Source: Nemertoderma westbladi (taxonomy: Eukaryota; Xenacoelomorpha; Nemertodermatida; Nemertodermatidae). From it: 64,000 bases of DNA. The position numbers were made by a program, and so were the translations under genes. The notes under the pieces were generated by a model. That model saw only the letters and a program-made list of their open reading frames with translations, searched no databases and had not been told where the DNA came from. The DNA lies in assembly GCA_032718475.1 (NCBI GenBank), contig JAUCBJ010001846.1, forward strand, positions 372,001 through 436,000. Reading direction: 5' to 3'. Below, piece by piece: positions 1 through 9,705 of this stretch; position 1 is the stretch's first letter, and each line of letters opens with the position of its first letter.

Positions 1-1
1 A

Positions 2-34
2 GCGGCTAAAAACTTAGCTTTAGCGCCTCGGTAG
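2..34 (+). CDS. 3' end of an upstream gene, probably rpoA (partial)
   Basis: Only this frame is open from the left edge, and it reads ten residues (AAKNLALAPR) to a TAG. In most Gammaproteobacteria rpoA lies directly upstream of rplQ, so this is probably the C-terminus of the RNA polymerase alpha subunit. The assignment rests on position only; ten residues are too few to identify a protein. Confidence 0.35.
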   Translation, partial: AAKNLALAPR

Positions 35-61
35 AAAAATAATTAACCTTTTTTAAGCAAA

Positions 62-484
62 ATGCGTCATAGGAAGTCAGGCAGGAAGTTTAATCGAACC
101 TCAGCTCATCGGAAATCAATGTTCCGCAATTTATCATTGCAATTGATCAATTATGAGAAAATTAAGACTACCTTGCCTAAGGCCAAAGAACTTAGGCGAC
201 ACTTTGAGCCTTTAATCACCATTGCAAAAAACAACAACACGATTGCTGGTCGTCGTCATGTTTTTTCCTTTTTAAGGAATAATGATGCTGTGTTTAAATT
301 GTTTAATGAATTGGCGCCTCGATCGGCTGATCGACCTGGAGGGTATCTGCGTGTTTTAAAAAGTGGGTTTCGTACAGGTGATGTAGCGCCTATGGCGTAT
401 GTTTTGTTGACTGATCAAAAGCAAATTGTGGAGCCAGATGCCATTCAAGCTGAAATTAGCAATGAATCCGCTGCAGCCGCTTAA
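62..484 (+). CDS. rplQ: 50S ribosomal protein L17
   Basis: Structural protein of the large ribosomal subunit. The N-terminus [18 protein letters not shown] is the L17 signature, and the [17 protein letters not shown] segment near residue 95-110 is also typical. At 140 aa it is slightly longer than E. coli L17 (127 aa) because of an Ala-rich C-terminal tail. It lies just after a probable rpoA end, as in the alpha operon. murJ follows after only six bases, which is not the usual neighbour. Confidence 0.97.
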   Translation: MRHRKSGRKFNRTSAHRKSMFRNLSLQLINYEKIKTTLPKAKELRRHFEPLITIAKNNNTIAGRRHVFSFLRNNDAVFKLFNELAPRSADRPGGYLRVLKSGFRTGDVAPMAYVLLTDQKQIVEPDAIQAEISNESAAAA

Positions 485-490
485 AATGTA

Positions 491-2050
491 TTGAACTCAA
501 TTTTCTCTCTCGTTCGCTCCATCAGTACATTTAGTTTATTAACCTTTTTTTCTAGAATATTAGGACTTATTCGAGACATTCTTTTTGCCCGTTATTTTGG
601 CGCTTCTATCTACTTAGATATATTTGTTGTTGCCTTTAAAATCCCTAATTTTTTTCGGCGCATTTTTGCAGAAGGCATTATCTCTCAAGTATTTTTACCG
701 CATTTTGCTGAACTTCAATCACAATCAACCGGTCAATTACAGCGTTTTGTAGATACCTTGCTTTTTTGGCAAATTGTAATTTTGCTCATATTTTTAGGTA
801 GCTTCTTTTTATTTTATGATTACCTTGTTTATCTTTTAGCACCAGGTTTTGCAAATGATGGCATGAAAAAATCTCTATTGTTAGGGATGATGTATCTGAC
901 CATGCCTTACTTATTTTTTACCTCACTCATGGCTTTATTTGGAGCACTACTAAATTTAAAGCGAAATTTTTTTGTGGTGGCAGCCGCCCCCGTTTTTTTA
1001 AATATCAGCTTTTTAATCGCGATCATCTGGGGCCGGGATTATTTTGATGTGCCTGAAAATATATTGGCACATGCCGTCTTTTGGGGTGGGGTTTGTCAAT
1101 TCATATTTATTTTAATACCCCTATATCGAAGCGGCTTTAGGTTGCAACTCATTTATCAACCCATTGGTGTTTTTTTTCGTTCATTCGCTCACCGTTTTTG
1201 GCCAGTGTTGCTTGCTCTTTCAGTAACCCAGCTTAATTTGTTTATTGATATATGGATGGCCTCATTTCTGCCCCCAGGCCGTATTTCTTGGTTATATTAC
1301 GCTGATCGACTATTTCAATTCCCCATTGGAGTGTTTTCCGTGGCACTGTCAACCGTAGTGTTATCGGAAATGTCTTTAAACGTTGGGCATGGTGCTTTGG
1401 ATAAAGCTAAGCAAAACCTATCCTTTGGCCTTGAATTGGGGTTTTTAATTGGTTTACCTGCCGCTGTGGGTTTATTTTTTTTATCAGAGCCAATTATTCA
1501 TGTGCTATTTTTCTCAAAAGGCAGCTTTGTAAAAAATGATGTATTGATGAGCGCTTACGCCTTAAGCGCTTATTCACTGGGGCTACTCCCTTGGATTTTA
1601 TCCAAACTTTTAATTAACGCCCTACATGTTCATCAAAAAGGCAAATGGGTCACAAAAGTTGCCTTATTAGGCTTGTTTACAAACATTATTTTTAATGCGA
1701 TTTTGATGCATTTTTTTGGGCATATTGGGCTTGCTTTGGCCACCAGCCTTTCTGGTATTTTACAAAGCGTGGTGTTTATTAAAATTGCTCTCAAGCATCG
1801 TTTGATGCCACCCTTTAGGTGGGCTGAGGGTTTTAAAATCATCCTATGCACCCTCATCATGTTAGGGATCATTGTCATGTTAAAAAATGTCACACTATCT
1901 GGCACTCAACACCAAATTATTCATTTACTATTTATTTTAATTACCCCTGCCATTTTCATATATATGTTAGGAGGCTATTTGCTGAAAATACAGTTAATTA
2001 GAAAATGGGTGAATGAAGCATTCAAGGCCATTAGAAGTAATCAGCGATGA
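491..2050 (+). CDS. murJ: Lipid II flippase MurJ
   Basis: Inner-membrane MOP-superfamily flippase that moves lipid II across the cytoplasmic membrane for peptidoglycan synthesis. The 519-aa product is nearly all hydrophobic helices (about 14). The N-terminal run TFFSRILGLIRDILFARYFG matches the conserved MurJ/MviN start. The start is a TTG at 491: the ATG at 486 is in another frame and stops at once, and no in-frame ATG occurs before the third helix. There is no clear ribosome site, so translation may be coupled to rplQ. The stop overlaps the ribF start, and murJ-ribF-ileS-lspA is a classical gammaproteobacterial order. Confidence 0.95.
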   Translation: MNSIFSLVRSISTFSLLTFFSRILGLIRDILFARYFGASIYLDIFVVAFKIPNFFRRIFAEGIISQVFLPHFAELQSQSTGQLQRFVDTLLFWQIVILLIFLGSFFLFYDYLVYLLAPGFANDGMKKSLLLGMMYLTMPYLFFTSLMALFGALLNLKRNFFVVAAAPVFLNISFLIAIIWGRDYFDVPENILAHAVFWGGVCQFIFILIPLYRSGFRLQLIYQPIGVFFRSFAHRFWPVLLALSVTQLNLFIDIWMASFLPPGRISWLYYADRLFQFPIGVFSVALSTVVLSEMSLNVGHGALDKAKQNLSFGLELGFLIGLPAAVGLFFLSEPIIHVLFFSKGSFVKNDVLMSAYALSAYSLGLLPWILSKLLINALHVHQKGKWVTKVALLGLFTNIIFNAILMHFFGHIGLALATSLSGILQSVVFIKIALKHRLMPPFRWAEGFKIILCTLIMLGIIVMLKNVTLSGTQHQIIHLLFILITPAIFIYMLGGYLLKIQLIRKWVNEAFKAIRSNQR

Positions 2051-2949
2051 AAAATACATGCAATTCCCATTCACTTAAGTATCACGCCATCACAGTGGGT
2101 AATTTTGATGGCATGCACAAAGGTCATCAACACCTATTTAATCAATTAAAGTCTGTGGCCACCCAACTGAATTTAGTGCCCAGCATATTAACTTTTGAAC
2201 CGCATCCGCGTCATTTTTTTGGTCAATCTTTTCTGCGTTTAAATCACTTGCGTGATAAAAAGCATTTAGCCGATGCTTGGGAATTAAATTTTTGGTTTTT
2301 GCACTTTCAAAAAAGCATGGCACAAATGACACCTAGACATTTTATTGATTTTTTAATTCAAAAAGGCATGCAAGCGCTTGTGGTGGGCAAAGACTTTCGG
2401 TTTGGCAAGAACCAAAAAGGCGATGTTGAATATTTAACCCAAGCGGCTAAAACCAAACCATTTAGATTATTGATTGCAGATAACTTTCAAACAAACGGTC
2501 AGCGTGTTAGCAGCAGTTTAGTCAGACAAGCCCTACAAAATAATGAGCTTGATCAAGCCAATCAACTACTGGGGTATCGCTACTTTTTATCCGGTCGAAT
2601 TGTTTGTGGTCACCAGCGTGGCCGAAAAATTGGTATCCCCACTTTAAATTTAGGCATCCCAAATAGCACGTTAGCCATTGGGGGGGTGTATGCCGTTTGT
2701 ATTTATATTGAAGGTTACCCTCCCTATCATGGGGTATGTAATATTGGCCAAGCCCCCACTTTTGATCGATTAACCTCAAAAGTTGAAGTGCATGTTTATG
2801 GCCAAAAGCTGCCCTATCTGTATGCTAAACTAATGCGAATTGAATTTTTCAAATATTTGCGAGAAGAAAAAAAATTTACCGACTTCAATAATTTAAAAAA
2901 ACAGATCCAAATAGATATTCAACAAGCAAAATCTTATTTTGCCAATTAA
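2047..2949 (+). CDS. ribF: Bifunctional riboflavin kinase / FAD synthetase
   Basis: Makes FMN and then FAD from riboflavin in the cytoplasm. The N-terminal nucleotidyltransferase domain (about residues 10-175) has GNFDG at 18-22 followed by HKGHQ, and the VGKDFRFG segment near 113. The C-terminal riboflavin kinase domain starts near 181 with RGRKIGIPTLN at 191-201. Length 300 aa, against 313 in E. coli. The ATG overlaps the murJ stop (ATGA), which implies translational coupling. Confidence 0.97.
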   Translation: MKNTCNSHSLKYHAITVGNFDGMHKGHQHLFNQLKSVATQLNLVPSILTFEPHPRHFFGQSFLRLNHLRDKKHLADAWELNFWFLHFQKSMAQMTPRHFIDFLIQKGMQALVVGKDFRFGKNQKGDVEYLTQAAKTKPFRLLIADNFQTNGQRVSSSLVRQALQNNELDQANQLLGYRYFLSGRIVCGHQRGRKIGIPTLNLGIPNSTLAIGGVYAVCIYIEGYPPYHGVCNIGQAPTFDRLTSKVEVHVYGQKLPYLYAKLMRIEFFKYLREEKKFTDFNNLKKQIQIDIQQAKSYFAN

Positions 2950-2964
2950 TGACTTAAAGCACCT

Positions 2965-5781
2965 ATGGCTGATCAAAACATTTACAAAAACACACTAAAT
3001 TTGCCCCAAACCGATTTTCCCATGAAGGCTAATTTAGCCGCACGTGAGCCTACACGCCTCAAAATTTGGCAAGCAGAAAAAATTTATGAAAAAATGCTTA
3101 AAGCGCGCCAAAACAACCCCACCTTTGTACTGCACGATGGCCCCCCGTATGCCAATGGTGCTATTCATATTGGCCATACGGTTAATAAAATTTTAAAAGA
3201 CATCATCTTAAAATTTAAACACCTATGTGGTTTTAAAACCGAATTTATTCCCGGTTGGGACTGCCATGGGTTGCCCATTGAACTGAACATTGAAAAAAAA
3301 TATGGCAAAGCCGCCAAAATTGGCACCAGGCAATTTCGCAACCATTGTCGCACGTATGCAGGCTCACAAATTAAGCAGCAAAAGGCCGATTTTATGCGTT
3401 TGGGGGTTTTTGCTGATTGGGAAAATCATTATGACACCAAAGCCTTTAAAAGCGAGGCAGAAATTTTACGAAGTTTAGGAAAAATTATTCAAACAGGCCA
3501 TGTGGCACAAGGCTTTAGGCCCGTGTATTGGTGTTTGGATTGTGCTTCAGCCTTAGCCGAGGCTGAGATTGAATACCACCCTAAAAAATCGTGCGCAGTG
3601 GATGTGGCCTTTAAAATTGACCCTAGCCAGCCGCTTTCAGGAGCGCTTTCTGTGCTAGCTGTCCATCAAGCCCAGTTTATTATTTGGACAACCACCCCAT
3701 GGACACTACCTGCCAACCAAGCCGTTGCGGTTTCAAGCGAGGTTGAATATACATGCCTTCGCATCAAGCAGGGGGAAGGCAGTCGCTATATTGTAATTGC
3801 CAAAGCTCTTCAAAAAGAAGTGTTGGCACGCTATCAGGTTGAAGACTATGAACTGATAGAAACTTTTGTGGGTGAACAATTATGTAATTTAATGTTGATT
3901 CACCCATTAGATCACCGCTTAGTGAGCGTTGTACATAGTGATCATGTTACCTTAGAGACAGGCACCGGCTTGGTACACATTGCGCCGTCTTGTGGAGCAG
4001 AGGATTTTGACGTGGGGGTTAAATACAAACTGCCCATGGATGTTTATGTGGATTATCGGGGTTGTTATACCGACTTTGCAACAACCATGGGGGGGGCGCA
4101 TATTAAAAAAGCAGATAATATTGTGCTTGACCAACTAAAGGCACAAAATACGTTGGTGCACTTTGAATCATATCAACACAGCTACCCGCATTGTTGGCGG
4201 CATAAAACCCCCATTATTTTTCGCTTAACCCATCAATGGTTTGTTGGCATGGGCGAGCAATTGCTTGCTCAAGCATCGCAGGCATCTGATCAGGTATCAT
4301 GGCTACCTAGTTGGGGCAAGGATCGTTTAAAAAGCATGCTAGATAACCGACCCGATTGGTGTATTTCACGCCAGCGTTATTGGGGGGTTCCGATTGCGGT
4401 GTTTGTTCATCAAAAAACCCATCAACTGCACCCTGATACTTTGCAAATTATTGAGCAAGTGGCAGCTGCGATTGAAAAAGAAGGGATTGATGTTTGGTTT
4501 GATGATCCCATGCGTTTTTTACCTACAAAAGATCACAAGACTTACCAAGCAGGTACAGATGTATTAGATGTGTGGTTTGATTCAGGGGTGACTCATCAGT
4601 TTGTGTTAAGCAATCGGTTGGGTCAGTCCGAGGCCGATGTTTATTTAGAAGGCAAAGATCAATACCGCGGCTGGTTTCAATCTTCATTGTTAACCGCTAT
4701 TGCCACGGGGCAAAAAAAGGCCCCTTACAAACAGGTGATCACCCATGGGTTTGTGGTAGATCAAAAGGGGCGAAAAATGTCAAAATCACTTGGCAATGTG
4801 GTTTCCCCTCAACAGGTCACCGACACATTAGGGGCGGATATTTTGCGCCTGTGGGTGGCAACCAATGATTACACGCAAGAGCTTACCATTTCAGATGAAA
4901 TACTTCGTCACACGGTGGATCATTATCGTCGAATTCGCAATACCTTTAAGTTTTTATTGGGTAATTTAGGTGACTTTAACCCCAAAACCGATGAGGTGGA
5001 ATTTGAACACATGGTCAGGCTTGACCAATGGCTGTTGGATGAGGTAAAAAAACTTCAACAAGCCGTTTATGCAGATTACAGCGCTTATCGTTTTCATTTA
5101 GGGGTGCAAAAAATCACCTTATTTTGTACCGAAAAATTAGGGGGTTTTTATTTGGATGTACTCAAAGACCGTTTATACACAACAGCCCAAAAAAGTGCGG
5201 CGAGGCGCTCAGCCCAAAGCGCCCTTTTTCATTTATGTGAATCAATGTTACGGCAATTGATGCCTATTTTGCCCTTTACGACTGATGAGGTAAGCAGTTT
5301 TGCCCATTGGCGGACGGACTGTGTTTTTTTAAGTGATCGTTATGAAGCGTTAAATGATTGTGTGTGTGACGCTAAATTTAGCCTTGCGGTTAGCCAAATA
5401 CAACGCCTGAAACAGGCCATTGAAAAGGTGTTAGATGATTTTCGAAAACAAGGCAAAATTGGCCACTCATTAAAAGCAACGGTTAATTTATTTGTGGATG
5501 AAGACTGGGCAGATACTTTAGATCAGTTTGGTGATGAGCTACATTTTATTTTAATGGTATCAAAGGTGGTGGCTCACCCCATTGATCAACAATCAGGTGA
5601 TTCTACATATACAGTTGATGAGGGATTGTTATTTAGCATTCAGGCTTTAAACAATCCACGTTGCGCGCGTTGTTGGCACTGTACAAGCAGTGTTGGCAAG
5701 CACTCAGCACATGTTGATTTATGTACGCGTTGTATAACCAATATCACGACCAATGCAGGTGAAACACGTTCATTTGTCTAA
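2965..5781 (+). CDS. ileS: Isoleucyl-tRNA synthetase
   Basis: Class I aminoacyl-tRNA synthetase charging tRNA-Ile, with an editing domain. HIGH is exact at residues 68-71 and KMSKS at 604-608. The C-terminus carries a Cys-rich zinc finger (CARCWHC followed by CTRC) typical of the bacterial enzyme. 938 aa equals the E. coli length. The last 29 bases overlap lspA, the normal linkage in this group. Confidence 0.99.
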   Translation: MADQNIYKNTLNLPQTDFPMKANLAAREPTRLKIWQAEKIYEKMLKARQNNPTFVLHDGPPYANGAIHIGHTVNKILKDIILKFKHLCGFKTEFIPGWDCHGLPIELNIEKKYGKAAKIGTRQFRNHCRTYAGSQIKQQKADFMRLGVFADWENHYDTKAFKSEAEILRSLGKIIQTGHVAQGFRPVYWCLDCASALAEAEIEYHPKKSCAVDVAFKIDPSQPLSGALSVLAVHQAQFIIWTTTPWTLPANQAVAVSSEVEYTCLRIKQGEGSRYIVIAKALQKEVLARYQVEDYELIETFVGEQLCNLMLIHPLDHRLVSVVHSDHVTLETGTGLVHIAPSCGAEDFDVGVKYKLPMDVYVDYRGCYTDFATTMGGAHIKKADNIVLDQLKAQNTLVHFESYQHSYPHCWRHKTPIIFRLTHQWFVGMGEQLLAQASQASDQVSWLPSWGKDRLKSMLDNRPDWCISRQRYWGVPIAVFVHQKTHQLHPDTLQIIEQVAAAIEKEGIDVWFDDPMRFLPTKDHKTYQAGTDVLDVWFDSGVTHQFVLSNRLGQSEADVYLEGKDQYRGWFQSSLLTAIATGQKKAPYKQVITHGFVVDQKGRKMSKSLGNVVSPQQVTDTLGADILRLWVATNDYTQELTISDEILRHTVDHYRRIRNTFKFLLGNLGDFNPKTDEVEFEHMVRLDQWLLDEVKKLQQAVYADYSAYRFHLGVQKITLFCTEKLGGFYLDVLKDRLYTTAQKSAARRSAQSALFHLCESMLRQLMPILPFTTDEVSSFAHWRTDCVFLSDRYEALNDCVCDAKFSLAVSQIQRLKQAIEKVLDDFRKQGKIGHSLKATVNLFVDEDWADTLDQFGDELHFILMVSKVVAHPIDQQSGDSTYTVDEGLLFSIQALNNPRCARCWHCTSSVGKHSAHVDLCTRCITNITTNAGETRSFV

Positions 5782-6229
5782 AATCTATGTGCTGTTTGGG
5801 GTGCTCTTAATTGTATTAGCTGATCAGCTAACCAAATGGTATACGGTGAACCATTTTTATCACCATCAGGTGAAGCATATAAATGACTTGTTTAATTGGG
5901 TATATGTCACTAATGTGGGTAGTTTGTTTGGGTTATTTAACAATCAAACAGGTATTAACTTAATCCTTATGCTTGTTGGTTTGGCGGTGGTGATCGGCGC
6001 ACTTATTTATGGGTTTAAAAATACGCCTAATCGATTGATGCAATGGTTTTTAGTGTTTTTAGTTGGGGGGGCACTGGGCAATACAATTGATAGAATCATC
6101 CATGGCCATGTGATTGACTGGGTAGATATTCATATGGGAGTTTATCATTGGCCAGCGTTTAATATTGCCGATGTTAGTTTAAATATTGGGGTTATTATTT
6201 TGCTCTTTAATAGCTTAAGAAAATCATAA
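5753..6229 (+). CDS. lspA: Lipoprotein signal peptidase (signal peptidase II)
   Basis: Membrane aspartic protease that cuts signal peptides from diacylglyceryl-prolipoproteins. Four hydrophobic segments are visible, with DQLTKW near residue 24. The catalytic aspartates are Asp113 (NTIDR) and Asp140 (FNIADV). 158 aa is the normal size. It begins inside the end of ileS, and the operon ends here: the next 100 bases are AT-rich and non-coding. Confidence 0.98.
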   Translation: MQVKHVHLSKIYVLFGVLLIVLADQLTKWYTVNHFYHHQVKHINDLFNWVYVTNVGSLFGLFNNQTGINLILMLVGLAVVIGALIYGFKNTPNRLMQWFLVFLVGGALGNTIDRIIHGHVIDWVDIHMGVYHWPAFNIADVSLNIGVIILLFNSLRKS

Positions 6230-6329
6230 TATAAGGTGTATAGAGACATTTTAAATCAATATACTATTTGTTATAACTTTAAGATATTATAAAGCAATTT
6301 ATCTAAGTCAACAAAACCTATGGGGAGCT

Positions 6330-6842
6330 ATGCAAATAAAATACTTAAATATACTGATTATAGGGCTATCTACTTTATTTTCATCACATGTGCTTTCTTC
6401 TGACCTCAATTATAAATATGTTTCTATTTATAATAATTACTACGGCATCATTCTATACGCCCACAAAGCCTATCGCTCAGCATATGTAGGTGCAAACTAC
6501 GCTGCTCGTATAAATAAATTTTCGACTTGGCGAATTGTGAGAATAGGTGGGTATTACCGTTTTGCTAATACGAGTAGAAGTTTATGTTTAACGTGGTACG
6601 GCAATGGTTATGGGGCTATCCAAGAAAAATGCAGTCAGAATAATTCTAATCAATTATTCTCATTCATTTCAAAGGAAAATGAGACTTATGTCGTTAAACT
6701 TAAGGGTGGAAAAAACCAATGCCTTGTGGCTAAATCCAAAACCTACTATTGGCCTTATACGGATACTTGCCCAAGAGGTACAGTTCCTGGTCCATATAGG
6801 TGGTCGTTTATTCCACCTAAAACTCCTTCAAGGATAAAGTGA
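6330..6842 (+). CDS. Secreted ricin-fold-like protein (CDT A/C-like candidate)
   Basis: 170-aa product with a clear signal peptide (residues 1-24, hydrophobic core LNILIIGLSTLF). The rest is rich in aromatics, with spaced blocks RFANTSRSLCL, NQCLVAKSKTYY and YRWSFIPP that recall beta-trefoil (ricin-type) repeats and the A/C binding subunits of cytolethal distending toxins. No CdtB-like nuclease is in the window, so a toxin role is not supported. GGGGAG precedes the ATG. It is very AT-rich, stands alone between lspA and a paralogue at 6909, and looks horizontally acquired. The family call is tentative. Confidence 0.5.
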   Translation: MQIKYLNILIIGLSTLFSSHVLSSDLNYKYVSIYNNYYGIILYAHKAYRSAYVGANYAARINKFSTWRIVRIGGYYRFANTSRSLCLTWYGNGYGAIQEKCSQNNSNQLFSFISKENETYVVKLKGGKNQCLVAKSKTYYWPYTDTCPRGTVPGPYRWSFIPPKTPSRIK

Positions 6843-6908
6843 TAAATAAAACGATAATATAATTAAAGAAAACAACAATCTGTATTAAACTAAAAAACAG
6901 GAGATAGT

Positions 6909-7724
6909 ATGTTAACAAGGTATATCAATGTATTAGTAGTGAGCCTGTCCATTTTATTTTCATCGTATGCATTTTCTGATGAAGAGATTTCATACGAGTA
7001 CCTCTATGAGCGTATTATACTAGACTTGAAAATGACTGAGGAGGAATGGGAGCGTCATATAGAAAATTGGACGAGAAATGATATGCAAATATACGAGATG
7101 AAGGGTTCTCGTTATCATCATCTCGGATACAGGGAATGGCTGGCTGCTGATTCCCATGCACGCAAGCTGTACAAAGGGAGTATGCCTAAGTTTGAAATTC
7201 TTTCTGAGAAGAAGGATGTTAGTGTTCACAATATTCGTTATGGTGTGAATTTATATGAACTACCAGAAGGCGCAAGGATGGACAAGATAATGGGTCATAG
7301 CGGGCTATGGGCATCTTATGCTAATAACATGAGGAGGGAGTATAAAGTTGCGTTCCTCTCTAGCTGGAATATTAAAAAGCTTCGTAATGCTCGGGGCAAT
7401 ATTTTCAGAATTTTTAAGAGTGTAATATCATCGCCGAACGGATTTTCAGCGCGCTGTATGGTTAAAGAGAGTGATAAGGAGAAGCCTCAGTTAGGCGACG
7501 GAGGATGTCATGAGAAGGACAAATCACTTTATTTCCTTAAATTACACTCAACAACAAGTGGTGCTTTCTTAATTTCTACTGCAGATAATTCTAAATGTCT
7601 TATGATTGAATCTGGAAAGACTTACTACAATCCCTATTTTCGTCGGTGTCCAAATCTTAAGAATAAAAGGGCGGCGATTGATTCCAGATTTTTATGGGCT
7701 TTCCCTGCTAACATTCTTAGATAA
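6909..7724 (+). CDS. Secreted paralogue of the upstream ricin-fold-like protein
   Basis: 271 aa with a signal peptide (1-23, ending YAFS). Residues 24-110 are charged, helical-looking and unlike anything I recognise. From about 150 on it parallels the upstream gene: FLSSWNI against FSTWRI, CLMIESGKTYYNPY against CLVAKSKTYYWPY, and FLWAF against YRWSF. The two are therefore diverged duplicates, this one with an extra N-terminal domain. AGGAGA lies six bases before the ATG. Function unknown; a secreted carbohydrate- or host-surface-binding protein is the best guess. Confidence 0.55.
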   Translation: MLTRYINVLVVSLSILFSSYAFSDEEISYEYLYERIILDLKMTEEEWERHIENWTRNDMQIYEMKGSRYHHLGYREWLAADSHARKLYKGSMPKFEILSEKKDVSVHNIRYGVNLYELPEGARMDKIMGHSGLWASYANNMRREYKVAFLSSWNIKKLRNARGNIFRIFKSVISSPNGFSARCMVKESDKEKPQLGDGGCHEKDKSLYFLKLHSTTSGAFLISTADNSKCLMIESGKTYYNPYFRRCPNLKNKRAAIDSRFLWAFPANILR

Positions 7725-7807
7725 AGTTGATAATAAAAATCTTCATATATCAATGAAATTTTTGGGAATGATAAGCACTTTTTTTGGCTGATACGTTGTG
7801 AATTGCT

Positions 7808-8911
7808 TTAAGCATTTAAAAAATCTAGCACAATATTAAGTGTTCGCCGAATAGGTTCAGCTGCGCCCCACAACAGTTGATCACCCACTGTAAAAACACC
7901 AATGTGGTTGGCTTTATTTAGTTTTCGAATTCTGCCCACATGTACATTTAAGCTACCCGATACACAAAGGGGGTTAAGTTGTTCTTGGGTCGCAGCAGGT
8001 GTATTTTCGATCACCTTGGTCCAAGGGGAGGTGTTTTCAATGGCTTGTGTGATCGTTTCAAGGTCAAGCTCACTTGTAAGCTCAATGTGTAAGGTCTGTG
8101 CATGGGAGCGAATCGATCCCACCCGCACACAGGTGCTATCCACGGTGATGGGGTTGTTTTGGCGGCCTAAAATTTTGTTGGTCTCAAGTACCCCTTTGTA
8201 TTCTTCTTTTGTAAAACCATCTGTCAAACCCTGATCAATCCATGGGCATAGGTTACCCACAAGCGACCAGTTGTAATCGCTTGTATAAGCGGGGGTTTGT
8301 AGGTGCTTGCGAAGAGCCTTTTCTTTTTCTAAAAAAGGCAAATCATCACATTGATCCAGTGTTTGACCAAGTGTTTTAATTTGGCTAAAAAAGGTTTGAA
8401 TCATCTTCGCCCCTGCGCCTGAAAACGCCTGATAGGTTGAAACATTGATGCTTTTAATATGCTTAGCAAGCCCGCCAATGGCCATCAACATTAAGCTCAC
8501 CGTGCAATTGCCCCCAATGTATTGCTTAATACCACTTTTCAAACTGTTTTGAATGGTCTCGCCATTGATTGGGTCAAGCGCGATGATGCTTTTTTCATCG
8601 TTTCGAAGGGCAGAGGCGGCATCTAGCCAATAGCCTTGCCACTTACCCTGTTTTAATGCAGGGAATACTTTGTTAGTATAGCTCGAACCTTGGCATGTTA
8701 CCAAAATGTTGCACTGCTTAAGCGCTTTGACATCAAAGGCATCCTGAAGGTGAGTGGGGTTGTTTTGAACATTAGGGGCCAATTTTCCCGCCTGTGAGGT
8801 GGAAAAAAACACAATGTCTATGTTTTGGTCAAAATCATTTTCTGCTTGCATGCGCTCTAGCAATACAGAACCTACCATGCCACGCCAGCCAATTAATCCT
8901 ACTTTTATCAT
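7808..8911 (-). CDS. asd: Aspartate-semialdehyde dehydrogenase
   Basis: Reduces L-aspartyl phosphate to the semialdehyde, the branch point to diaminopimelate/lysine, methionine and threonine. The NADP-binding N-terminus is GLIGWRGMVGSVL, and the catalytic cysteine is Cys136 in GGNCTVS. 367 aa is typical for the Gram-negative type of Asd. It is monocistronic and convergent with the secreted-protein pair. dapC and dapD of the same pathway lie about 3 kb away. Confidence 0.97.
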   Translation of the reverse strand: MIKVGLIGWRGMVGSVLLERMQAENDFDQNIDIVFFSTSQAGKLAPNVQNNPTHLQDAFDVKALKQCNILVTCQGSSYTNKVFPALKQGKWQGYWLDAASALRNDEKSIIALDPINGETIQNSLKSGIKQYIGGNCTVSLMLMAIGGLAKHIKSINVSTYQAFSGAGAKMIQTFFSQIKTLGQTLDQCDDLPFLEKEKALRKHLQTPAYTSDYNWSLVGNLCPWIDQGLTDGFTKEEYKGVLETNKILGRQNNPITVDSTCVRVGSIRSHAQTLHIELTSELDLETITQAIENTSPWTKVIENTPAATQEQLNPLCVSGSLNVHVGRIRKLNKANHIGVFTVGDQLLWGAAEPIRRTLNIVLDFLNA

Positions 8912-9057
8912 TTATTTAAAACTTCGTTAATTTTTTACATTTTAGCGTGTAATGTTAGCAAGCAGTTAGTTTAAAATTGATTAACACCCCTTTTGGTTTT
9001 TAAATAATGGGGTTTATGTGAGAGAATTTAAGCAAAATTGTTGATCAATTATTGGCC

Positions 9058-9699
9058 ATGCCTATAAAAACAAAAGATAAATTACACCTTGATTGTTGCG
9101 GGGGAACTCGCCAATCACCCATTGACTTAACTTCCCCCATTGTTGCTAAATTACCCCCCATTGAATTTAGCTATCAACCCATGCCCATCGAATTTTCTAA
9201 AAGCCAACGCACCCTTCAAATCGATGCCCAACAAGGCGGTGTTCGAATAGAAAGCACTTGGTATAAGCTATTACAATTTCATTTTCATACTCCTAGTGAA
9301 CATTTAATTGATGGTGAAGTGTTTCCTATGGAAATGCACTTGGTTCATCAGCGTGAGGATGGGGTATTAGCCATAGTGGGGGCATTTATAAAAGAAGGCC
9401 AAACCAATGATGAGATGCAAAAAATTTGGAACCTAATGCCCAGGCGGGAAGAAAAAATACCCGATCTCAATGCCACCACCAATCCCATGAATTTATTGCC
9501 TAAAGGTCAAGATTATTATCGTTACAATGGTTCTTTAACCACCCCGCCTTTTTCAGAACCTGTATTGTGGTTTGTATTAAACGAGGCGATTGAGTTATCA
9601 GCCGATCAAATTTCACACTTTAGAAAAGCGTTTAAGAACAATGCTCGTTCGGTTCAGCCCAAAGGGGATCGCTTGTTGCTTCAATCCGATCCAAAGTAG
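9058..9699 (+). CDS. Alpha-type carbonic anhydrase without signal peptide
   Basis: Reversible CO2 hydration. The alpha-class fold is shown by QSPIDL near the N-terminus, QFHFHTPSEH and MEMHLVH with the three zinc histidines (77, 79 and 96 counted from the TTG at 9052), and SLTTPPFSEPVLW near the C-terminus. Alpha-class enzymes are almost always periplasmic, but this one starts a few residues before the QSPI block. It lacks both a signal peptide and the usual N-terminal W-x-Y region, and no leader exists in another upstream frame. I chose the ATG at 9058; TTG 9052 is possible. Confidence 0.9.
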   Translation: MPIKTKDKLHLDCCGGTRQSPIDLTSPIVAKLPPIEFSYQPMPIEFSKSQRTLQIDAQQGGVRIESTWYKLLQFHFHTPSEHLIDGEVFPMEMHLVHQREDGVLAIVGAFIKEGQTNDEMQKIWNLMPRREEKIPDLNATTNPMNLLPKGQDYYRYNGSLTTPPFSEPVLWFVLNEAIELSADQISHFRKAFKNNARSVQPKGDRLLLQSDPK

Positions 9700-9705
9700 T
9701 TATTT

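Noticed and set aside
6330..7724. Complete cytolethal distending toxin operon
   Set aside because: No CdtB-like nuclease gene is present and the similarity to A/C subunits is weak.
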